Assembly: GCA_030063045.1 (NCBI GenBank)
Contig: JAQSEB010000031.1
Coordinates: 1,798,001-1,862,000, forward strand
Reading direction: 5' to 3'
From: Pratylenchus scribneri
Lineage: Eukaryota; Nematoda; Chromadorea; Rhabditida; Pratylenchidae
Length of the DNA stretch: 64,000 nucleotides
Shown: one piece after another, positions 54,276 to 64,000 of the stretch
Layout: each line of letters opens with the position of its first letter
Position numbering within the stretch: the first letter of the stretch is position 1
Program-made: the position numbers and the translations under genes
The notes under the pieces: model-generated
What the model saw: the letters and a program-made list of their open reading frames with translations, nothing else
The model's database searches: none
Told to the model about the DNA's origin: nothing

Positions 54276-57192
54276 TTGTCACTTTTTTCTACTTGAATTT
54301 TGAGTTTTTATAATTTCAATTATTTTTTAATTATATTTTGTAATTTTTATTAATTTGTGCATTGATTTAATCAAAATCAAATAACCCTTCACATTCACAG
54401 AACAATTCCTCCTAACCAAATGTCTAATTTTATCCAAATATCATCAAAATGAGCTTCTTCATTCAATTTTATCCATCCGTATTCCATTGGAGTAATCACA
54501 AATTCAAAGAAGGTTTGAAACTTGAACTAACATAAAAAGTCATATTGGATGTTGCATGCTGGTTATGGATTATGGTAACGGAAAGAAATGTTTGTTTGCA
54601 TTTTAAAAAATATCTATCTATTTATTAATTTATCATTTTGTTATAATTTTGGGATAAAATGTCCGCCAAAAAAGAATTTCATTTTTCACTTTTCAGTTTT
54701 CACTTTTCATCACCACACACACCACATTCGCATTCATTTAATCATTAATAATAACAAAATTCGTTGAATAATTACGATTGTCCTCATTAGCCATATCTTC
54801 CACCATCACCAATATTCTTTTAGAGTTTATATAATCCAATTAAACTTGTTTATTTCATTAAATTGCCAAGCGTTTAAGAACGAAATCTAAACGCAATTTC
54901 ACTACTTCTGGCCATGGCCAAGGATAGATTGAAAGAAATTTTAAAAAATGCGATGCTACTGGATAACCAATGAACATTTATGATAGTGAACGCCACAAAG
55001 AATCGTCTTTTATGAATAATTGTCCGGCCGCTTTTATGGCAGGTTTAAAGAATGAACATTGGGTTAGAACACCCAGAGAAAATGGTAGTGGGTAGGACGA
55101 CAAAAACTGGGAGTGGGAAATAAATGCATCGTAAAAACGAGCGAGAGCAAAATAAAATGAAAGGGATGGGAGAACAAGGCATGGGGCGATATGGGACGAA
55201 GGTCGGGCGGGGTTGGGGCCGGGCAATTCCTTCCTTTCGACCAATGTCATTGCTTGCTTGTCCGTCGACCAACACCGCCGGCGCCATTGCAATCGATTGC
55301 TTTGGTCGGGCTCTTGGTGTTGGGGGAATGGGGATGCGGCGGCTACTCGCACCAGCCTCTGGCTGCAAACCTTTTCACCTTATATTCGTTTTTTACTCAT
55401 CCAATCCCTTTAAAAGCTACAAAAAACACCAATAGGTAAAAAACCTATTTTCATTTCCATTTTTGTACTTTGCTTTATCCAATTCCCTATCTGTCTGAAT
55501 CAAACACAGACAATTTCCATTATTTACATTTTGGTTTATGATCTGTTTTTTTTTAATTAGGATCTTTTAATTTTCCCCCCACAATATCATTTTTATGCTT
55601 TTTATTTATTTTTATAAATTTTTCTCTGACGTGTTTCAATTCATTTGTACACGTCGTTGAATAGCCCAATTCAATTCCTTCAATTGAATTAATCAATTCA
55701 TATTCATCATTCTGCTGGTTTCTTTTCAACAACAAATTTGAAATCTGCTAAAAAATGATTCATAAAATTGATCGAATGGTTTATGATGGCTATGCAAAAC
55801 CAGATTTATTTTGGACGAATCTTTCGCAATCAAAGGCGAATAAATAAAATGGAGCAAAAACTCGAACACACTGCTGTTCGATCATCCTTTCTATAAAGCT
55901 AATTAATAAGCTTTTTCCTAGAAAATTTGGCCATTAATCAAAAAATTAAGCAGACGAACTCGTCTTGGGGGGGGGGGGGGTTCTAAAAATTCGCATTCCC
56001 TTCATTTCCCGAGCATTTTTATGCATTCTTTATTGTTCCACAACAATTATTTAAGTAACACCTGTTTTCAGCTTTCAACAAAGAGTTTAAATCTTTGAAA
56101 TAAATTTTCTTTTAACTCCAAAATCAAAACATTTTAAAAACCTTAACAAAATTCAAAACAAAACACAAATAAATCGATTCTCGTTCTCCCTTTTTCCTTT
56201 GATTTTTCCAAAATTTTATGGCCATAGAGGAGTGTCAATGGCCAAATAAAATAATCAATTATCACAAATACATTGAATTTGCCCTTCCAAAATAATTGTG
56301 TTTTATTTATTTGAGGATTTTCCTCTTTCATATTGACTATCCTCCTTCATTTCTCTCACAATCCATTCAAATATGTGTGGTTTGATTGGCAGCATTCCCG
56401 ATTGGACTCTCGCCAAATTGGGTTCATCATTTCTCATTTATCAATGGGAAATACATTTTTGACCGTCAAAAAAACGTGAAAACATTTCAAAAATGTGACT
56501 CCTACACCTATTATGGCAATTATTATTTATTCTAATCCTAATCGCGCATTTTTTTTTCAACTTTTTCCAGCGAATTTTAAAACAAATACAATTTTCAATC
56601 AATCCCGCTTCCTTAATGCACTATATTCCATTTAATTTCCCCCGTCTTATCTACATGATTTTACCGGCCTCTAAAAAGGAAGGCGAAGATGCATCCAATA
56701 ATCTCACTTATTCCCCAATTCCTCATCCCTATTTCCTCTATTATCCGATTTTCCATTTTTCAGCTGACTGTTGATGATGGGCTAGTTGAATTTATTGGGA
56801 ATGGGGGTGTTCAGAGGCGCGCACATTGCCCCGCGATTGGGATAAATATAATCAATAAAAAGGTGGATGAGTAGTTTTGAAAGCAAGGCGAGCGTGAACG
56901 GCATTTTTCTAGAACTTCCTCAAAACCATCAAATTCATAGGCAATCAAATCATCCTCATATTCCTTTTCATTATCGCGCAAATAAATTATTTACAAATAA
57001 TGACAATTTTCAATATTCTTACTTTTTCAGATTTTAGATTTGTTAGAAATAACATCGATCCATTCCAACAATTTATTTTAGACATTGGCTGTACAAAAAT
57101 TTTCAAAGGCAGCAGAAATTAGACAACGTTAAATAGACATAAATTATTCCATCCGATCCGACCAATTTATCCACGTCATTTTCACAAAAAAA
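54276..57192. other. long intergenic region
   Basis: About 2.9 kb. A GC-rich block at 55190-55380 is open in several frames on both strands but carries no recognisable domain. A run of 14 G lies at 55967-55980. Parts from 56600 onward will be the 5' flank of the CCCH gene. I see no convincing gene. Confidence 0.5.
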
Positions 57193-60100
57193 ATGCAATT
57201 ACCAAATGACCAAAATCATCAAGACACAGTGAGTCTAATTTTAATTAATTTTTGCCAAATTATGAGGAAACAAATCAATTTTTTCGTGATTATCCATTAA
57301 TATCATCTCATATTTTTCTAAAATTAAGAATTTTAAATTAATATTCGACACACTTTATTATTTCATTTTTTAAAGGACGGAAGCAATATGAGCGTCACCA
57401 GTAATTCACCAAACTATAAGACCCAGCTATGCCATCAATGGCTCACAAATGGACAATGCCCGAGAGCCAATTCATGCAATTATGCGCATGGGACTGCCGA
57501 AATTCGACATCGTTATGGAGAGGGGCCAGCGGCATTATACAAAAATAGTCTATGCAAATTTTGGCAGGGAGGCAGTTGCTCTCACGGAGATCAAGTGAGT
57601 TCATAGTGCACAATTCAAAATATAATATTTTATTTAGTGCATGTATGCACATGGACTGAACGAATTGCGAACATCAATGTCATCATCCACTGGATCATCG
57701 ACTCTGTCATCAATTAGCAGCAACATATTTCCTCCAACGCCATCTGCCGCATCGACTTTATCTACGTCAAATTGCCAGAAAGATCCGCAAGTAAATCAAC
57801 AAAAATTGAATTTAATAAATGAATTGGAATTTTTCAGTTTCCTTTGTTTCATCCTTCGGCACCGAATGCGGCAATGTTTATGAGTTTTTTGGCTCCACCA
57901 CCACCGGGTATACCTCCATTTCCGCCGCCTCCGTCATTCATGGCCACTCATCCACCGCCGCTTCCTCAGACTTTCCTCATGTCCAATCCGCAACCGCCCG
58001 GCTCAAATCCATTCACACTTTGGGGCCAACCGCCGCCCCTCCCTCTTCCTCCAGTGCCACCGCCCCCAATTCATCCATTGTTGCCACAATCATCATCGAC
58101 GACGGCAATGAACATCATTTCTTCACCAACTTCGCTGAATTCCCTACTCAAAAGGGAACATTTCCAGCCATTTCTGACTGGTGGCGGCAGCGGCGGCACC
58201 AATTCAACATCATCAACTTCGAACAAAACAATTTTACAACAACCGGCAGATGGGATTGGGGATAGGAAAAAGGAAAATGACAATGAAGCCACGAACAAAT
58301 CATCCCCAGCTGCAAATGGATCGACAAAGGCTCCAGCAGTAGCTGGAAAATTAGCAGACAATTTGGTCAGTTGAAAAACTTTTTCATTAAAAATGTGGCT
58401 TTGGGTTTGGAAAAAAGCGGAAAAAATTTTATTAAATAATGTAGAAAAATAGAAATAATAGTTGGACTTAATAATAATTCATAAGCATAACATTCCATAT
58501 GATCTATTTGTCAATTTAACAAATCGACAATTTAAAAAAATACTGATTTGAGAACGTAATTATAAATGAAGAGAAAATGGGCAAAAAGCAAAGAGGGCAA
58601 AGATCCATCCCCTTCCCTTTTCACCTCTGTAAAATCATTGCCACATTATCTATGTGAAAATCGTTCACCGACGAAGGATAATGTGCAATTGATGAATAAG
58701 CCAAAGCCAATCAGCAGCCAGAAAAAATTTTTTTGCAAATAATTTTTTGTAATCATATGATCCATTTTTAATGTACATTTTACCACAATTAACAAAATTA
58801 TATTTTCAGATGTCCAACGGTAATCAATCTCCATTGGTTGCTGAACGCCACCGTTCTCGTTCCTCATCAATTCCATCCAAATCGTCGACAATTCCTTTGC
58901 CATTTACAATGGCTCAAATTGCACAACAATTTGAAAATGTCAACTTTTTTGATGGTTCTGCAAAAGATCTTACAAATACTTCATCGACTCCCGACTTCAA
59001 CACCAGTAATGGTGAGATTTTATCTTTTAAATTTTAAAATAAAATTCCTCTTAATTTTAATATAGATGCTGACTTTCCGAGTTTGAATTGTGCTTCGACC
59101 AAAAAAGAAGAAGAACAAAAAGAAAAAGATGAAGAAAAACAACAAAAATCAACAACTATTATTGAAGAAGCAAAGACTTTGCCTCCGCCATTGCCACCAC
59201 AAATTGAACAACCAAAATCGTTTGCAAAAATAGCTGCCAAAACGCCGATCGCATTTACTGCTGCAGCAATGGCCAACAAAGCAAAAACATCAACAAAAAC
59301 GACAACCACAGTGAAGTAAGTGAATCAGCAGGGTTAAATTTAATTTAGGAGTAATTTAATTGATTTAAAGTGAATATTTTTTGGGTGATTTTTCAATACA
59401 ATTCGATTTAATTAGATATAATAATTAATAATAGTCCCCTAAAAATTTGGACAAAAGACAAATTCAAAATTTAATTAAAATGACTATATTTAATAATTTT
59501 TAGACATTCTGCCTCTGCCGGCGCTGTTATCACTGTTCAACAACAAAAATGCGGCATCAAAAATTTGGAGGGGACGAAGAAGCCTCCACAACCATCGGCA
59601 CCACCTCCGCCAGCTCCTCCAACTCTGGCCCTTGTCAACAAAGCAATCAAACGTCCTACAGCAAAAACAGCATCGACCGCCGTTGTGGAGAAGCCGCCAC
59701 CTGCACCAACACCAACATCTTCCACTGCACAAAAACATGCAAATTCGGTTCCATCAACGCCATTTTTGCCTTCAAAAATATCTTCAAATCTTTCGACACC
59801 ACCGCCTCCTCCAATGACTTCTTCAACCAATGAAAGAAACGACGAATATTCAATTGGTGACAATAAATTTGATGATTTGTTCGAGAAGGCTCCATTCCTC
59901 AACCACGCACGGAATATTGAAGAATCGATGTTCAAATCGATCGAAGGAAACACAATAACATCAGAGGATGAACAAGAAGATGAAGTGGAGGATCAAGTAA
60001 CTCCGGAAGTAGTCCCTGCACCGCAACCACAACCTCATCCACAACCTGAACAACAAAAGGTAGAGGAGGAGGAAGAGGTGGCCGAGGCACCAAATGAATG

Positions 60101-61033
60101 GCAGACGGTTGTGTCCACCCGACATCGAAAATCATCCTTAAATGCTGAGGTTATATTCTTATGAAAGGGATTATTTTTAATAAATTTTTTTTACAGTATC
60201 TTTCGCATAGACCCAGTCCATGCACTGATGATGGCTATCAGGAAGGATTCAGCTCGGGCGAGGAATACGGCGGCCATAGTCAACAGACAAATCAAAACGG
60301 CGGAATGAATGGTCGAATGGCGGACAGTCCAGCAAGCATTTCTCAACAAAGTGACGGAACAATGGTTGGCGGAGTCCGAAAGGCCTCATCAGCTCAATCT
60401 CAGCAGCAACAACAAAGTAGCAATGAACCATCTCGTCTTGACAAAAGCCATATTTTCTATCGGTAAGATTGGGGGGAATGAATTATTTCAATTTTTATCT
60501 ACTCTCTATTTAGGACACATATTTGCCTGTTTTGGCAAAATAATCGCGATGGAAAAGGTCCGCCCTGCAAACATGGAGAAAATTGCTTTTACGCCCATGG
60601 CGAAAAGAAATTGATCAAATTGAATCCAATGGTTTTTTAGCTTTAATTATAATTATTTTATTTTTTCAGTATTTTAAAACAACTCTTTGTGAAGCCTACA
60701 ACAATGGTGAACAATGTCCATATGGAAATGCTTGTAATTTTGCTCGTAAGAGGGGCTATCATATTAATTGTAATTTCATCTTATTTCAGATGGAGAAAAG
60801 GATTTGCGGAAGCCCTCCTTCAATGGATGTAAGACGAATTTTTTCCAAATGTTTTTATTTTTCAAACAATTTTAGTAGACAGCAAAAAGACCAAGTTTTT
60901 CTCCGTTCCTCATCGTCATCAACTTCGGAAGCAACGTGGAATGCAAACAGTTCATTGTATCCCAACAATTGCAAAACCCATTGAAAAAGTTGTTGTAATA
61001 AAGACGAACCCTTGGGAAAATAATAAAAAATGA
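57193..61033 (+). CDS. four-finger CCCH zinc-finger RNA-binding protein
   Basis: A predicted RNA-binding regulator. The first exon reads MQLPNDQNHQDT. Two fingers follow at once: LCHQWLTNGQCPRANSCNYAH (C-X8-C-X5-C-X3-H) and LCKFWQGGSCSHGDQCMYAH (C-X7-C-X5-C-X3-H). A disordered middle of several hundred residues is rich in Pro, Ser, Gln and Glu, and includes DADFPSLN and EWQTVVSTRHRKS. Two more fingers lie near the C-terminus: C-X13-C-X5-C-X3-H (ICLFWQNN...CFYAH, about 60510-60600) and LCEAYNNGEQCPYGNACNF, whose His comes from the exon after 60791. The protein ends VVVIKTNPWENNKK. Targets unknown. Nematode CCCH proteins often act in germ-line mRNA control. Confidence 0.85.
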
Positions 61034-61984
61034 ATGAAAGAATGGATGGAGATGATCTTTGACCAGACAAAAAATGATGCATTCAAAATGAATTTTAAAA
61101 CCTTTTAATTTGATTGATTTAATTTTTTCCTTGCTAAATTATATTAATTAATCAAAAACAACAATTATAATATAAATAATATAAAAATTAATTTCTATTT
61201 AGTTGATCTTTTTCAATTTCAATTATCTTTGATATTTTTAATGGATGGAGACATTTTTAATTAATAATTATTATTCCGCCAATTTCTCAAATTTTATGAA
61301 TATTTTTTAAGCCATAACTCTTGGCTCTGGCCCATGATTTAATATTTTTTGGGCATTAAATTCCATAATCCTACGCTAATAATCTAAATCTAAAGCATGC
61401 AAAAAAAACAAACCGGCCTTTGCACAAAATGCCATTAACAACTATCACGCAAACACATAAATTTATTAAATACTTTACTCTGCCAATGCTATTACTGCTG
61501 GTAGAAAATGAAGGCAACCTTGCCAATTGCCATAAACATAAATCCCCCGCCGGTATCCCTTTTTCTCGCCTTCGGGGATACCACATTCTGTTAATCTTTC
61601 TTCTCATTTGTTGCAGCAAATTTAAATCCGTCCTCCACGCCCAACATTCTCCCCACATTTATTCCTTTTCCCGCGGTCCTTTCTACCATGGTTTCCCGCT
61701 TTTCACTTCTCAATTTACGCAAATGCCTTTCTGTGCATTAGCCGGCGGCCTATTCCCCATTTCTTATGACTCCATTTATTTCCATTTACCATTTATGAAC
61801 AACGAACGCATTCATTCATCTTTCACCCACATATTCCATATCCAATCCAACCTTATTTATTTCCATTTTACAGAGAAAGAATAAAGAACGGATATAGCCA
61901 ACCAACAGAGCATATTATTATAATAAATATGTATTAAAAATTTCCCCTACCAAACATTCATCCAACATCATCAACACAATAATA
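61034..61984. other. spacer between CCCH gene and receptor cyclase
   Basis: About 950 bp with only weak frames (one of 154 codons on the plus strand has no domain and an intron-like composition). It is the likely promoter region of the cyclase gene. Confidence 0.45.
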
Positions 61985-64000
61985 ATGATAATATCGATGG
62001 AAAGAAGGAGTAGGAAAGAACCAAAAATATTGATGTCATCGCAAAACTTCCTGATTTTGTTCATATTTGCTACTGCATTCCTGCCTAAACGACATTGCAT
62101 CATAGACGACGATTTTTTGAAGCCGCAAGAACAACAAAATGGCAACAACACAACAAATGAGGCGGCTTGGCTCTTACTTCAAAAGGATTCAACTACCAAT
62201 TTTTGTTTAAAATTAATTTAAATTAATGATGATTTGCAATTCATTTTGATTTTTTGATAAAATATAAAATCACAAAATTAAAAATACACAAATAAATAAA
62301 AGTGACTTTTGCAGTTGGAAGAAGACTATCAAGACTTTAATCCACAAGAGGACGCAAATGACACACGGCGTCCAATATTGATCAGCTATTTGGCTGCTGT
62401 TTCTCAATTTTCAAGCTCCATTTTCGATAAAATTTCTGCAGGTAATTGTGATTTAAAAAGAATAAAAAAAAATAATCAAAAATTCAAGTTGCGGACAGTC
62501 AAAGCAGTGAACACCTCGATTTGAGCGGATTAATGAATGGCGATTCATGTTTTTCAACTGAATTCGAAGGTTCGATGATTTCGGGAGCAATTCGAGTGGC
62601 CATCGACGATGTGAATGAAAATCCGGATTTACTGCCCGGCTATCGGCTAAAATACATTTACAACAATACTTGTGGCGATGAAATAAGAAGTAAAATTATT
62701 ATTAAAATTAATCCAACTTAAAACAATATTTTAGGTACCGAATTTTTCATGGATCATTGGAAACAAGGTGCCAAAGTGTTCATTGGTCCTGAAGTGAATT
62801 GCCGAACTGAAGCAACGATGGCAGCTGCCCAAAATTTGCCGCTGATTTCGCACAAATGCAAAGACCAAACAATCAGCAATAAAAAGAGGTTAATTCAGTT
62901 TATATATTATAAAATAAAATTAATTTATAATTTGCTTTGAATAATTCCATATTTTAGGTATCCAACATTTGCGCGGACTGTGCCTGCCGAATCGGTCATT
63001 GCTCGTTCATTTGCAGCTCTTCTCAAACATTTTTGTTGGTACAAATTTGTTGTCATATTCGAGAATGCCCCGGTCAATGTTGAATTATTCGAATCAATTC
63101 AAAAAATTTTGGATGAGGAATATCAAAAGAGAAAAGCTGGCCAAAGCGGAGGAGGGACACAAGAATCGAATGGGAAGAAGACAAAGAAAATGGAGACAGA
63201 AAAGGAATTTGAATGCAAGGGAGATGGAAAATTTACAATTATAAATGAATCATGGGTCAATCATCCATTTAGTGAGGTTCGTTTTTTTGGTGAATAATTT
63301 AATATAATTTTTTCCTTACCAAGGTTGAGAAAAAAGACGCTAAAAAAATTGAGCAAATCATAAAAGAAACGAAGGAAAATGCTCGAATCTACGTCACTTT
63401 TGGAAATGTTCGATTATTTCGGAGAATTTTACTGGAAATGGGTGAACAAAATTTGATGTTAAATGGAGAATATGCACTCCTCTATTTGGACACCGATTAT
63501 AATTGGTAATTAATTTGAATACGAAATAATTTTTAACATAAAACATTGAAAAAAGAATTGGATAATTAATGTTTTTAAAGGTTGAATGTCTACCATGCCA
63601 TGAATAATCACTTCTTTCGAGGTTTTTATCATTTATTTAAATTCGTTCAATTTTCTCTATATTTTAGATACTTTACAAAAATTGAATGATTCATGGGATA
63701 ATCCAAACTCGGTGGATCGGAAATTGGTCAATTATTCACGTTCGGCATTGGCTGTAAGAAATTGAGAAGAAAGAAGTAATTAACTTAAAATATTTCAATT
63801 TTTTAGATTATTCCTACGCCTGTGGAATTGGATACAAAAGTATTCAGCGAATTTTGGCAACGCGCAAATTCATATTTGCCTGAATTTGGGGTTCATCATC
63901 ACGAGACTGGCTCACCAATTAAGGTTAATTCTTAAATTAAATTCGGCATCATTTAATTAAACATTTGCAGGCGAATCGTTTTGCCTGCTATTTGTATGAT
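61985..64000 (+). CDS. receptor-type guanylyl cyclase, extracellular ligand-binding part (3' end outside window)
   Basis: Start of a membrane guanylyl cyclase, the GCY family that senses peptides, salts or gases in nematode neurons. Exon 1 has a signal peptide ([17 protein letters not shown]) reached from ATG 61985 or, better placed, ATG 62033. Exons at 62315-62441, 62489 onward and later give the ANF-receptor ligand-binding fold: [82 protein letters not shown] and [21 protein letters not shown] basic, low-complexity insert (about 63127-63220) interrupts the fold. The kinase-homology and cyclase domains must lie beyond 64000. Which GCY it corresponds to is not decided. Confidence 0.8.

Noticed and set aside
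55045..55435. Overlapping open frames of about 80-120 codons on both strands
   Set aside because: GC-rich block with frames open in several phases at once, no domain and no splice partners; chance frames are more likely.
61420..61884. Plus-strand frame of 154 codons before the receptor cyclase
   Set aside because: Composition is like the spacer, it has no recognisable domain, and the cyclase has a good signal-peptide start downstream.

Overview
The window is nuclear DNA of an animal, almost certainly a nematode. It is AT-rich, and its coding exons are clearly more GC-rich than the introns and spacers. Most introns are only about 35-60 bp and end in TTTTAG or TTTCAG. Gene content points the same way: an NLP-12-type (YRPLQF-amide) neuropeptide precursor, a nematode-style casein kinase 1, a receptor guanylyl cyclase, a twin-CX3C small TIM, and closely spaced same-strand pairs that look like operons. 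I cannot fix the species. A clade IV nematode is a guess from base composition and intron style only.

Layout. 1-5698 (+) is an AGAP/centaurin-gamma ArfGAP whose 5' end is cut off. 6687-9573 (-) is an unrecognised protein with a duplicated architecture. 10143-12701 (-) is ATG-18/WIPI2. 14339-17881 (+) is a secreted class 3 lipase with a 1.7-kb satellite-like array in one intron. 18804-19941 and 20178-25057 (+) are an ARL14EP-domain protein followed closely by an SFMBT-like MBT/SLED/SAM protein. 25710-28942 (-) is a LOTUS-domain protein fused to an isochorismatase-like domain that has lost catalytic residues. 29371-30481 is a second array of the same repeat family in the opposite orientation. 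30635-32660 (-) is BBS8/TTC8 with a near-perfect X-box just upstream. 32913-33800 (-) is an intact isochorismatase-domain enzyme. 34269-41013 (-) is an OATP/SLCO transporter with a secreted-protein gene nested on the other strand of one intron. 41184-41520 is a 337-bp hAT-like MITE. 41625-42084 (-) is a small orphan gene, 42858-44109 (-) a CK1-family kinase, 44425-45541 (+) a Bax-inhibitor-1-like membrane protein and 45906-48446 (+) CCT4. 48741-49120 and 49296-49744 (-) are a small TIM and MRPL32, a likely operon. 50110-51731 (+) is the DPH7 WD40 protein and 52202-52719 (-) an nlp-12-like precursor. 54195-54275 is a tRNA-Lys(UUU)-like gene, 57193-61033 (+) a four-finger CCCH protein, and 61985-64000 (+) the start of a receptor guanylyl cyclase.

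Most genes are unrelated housekeeping, ciliary, neuronal or metabolic genes. Two neighbouring pairs may work together: the two heterochromatin-type proteins (ARL14EP and SFMBT) and the two mitochondrial proteins (MRPL32 and the small TIM). Leads most worth checking are the paired inverted satellite arrays, the LOTUS/dead-isochorismatase fusion, the FSRG variant of the PI3P-binding motif in ATG-18, a degenerate P-loop in the AGAP, the tRNA-derived SINE pair, the nested secreted protein and the self-duplicated unknown protein at 6687-9573. Exon structures were joined by eye from reading frame and GT/GC-AG signals; no alignment or search was run.
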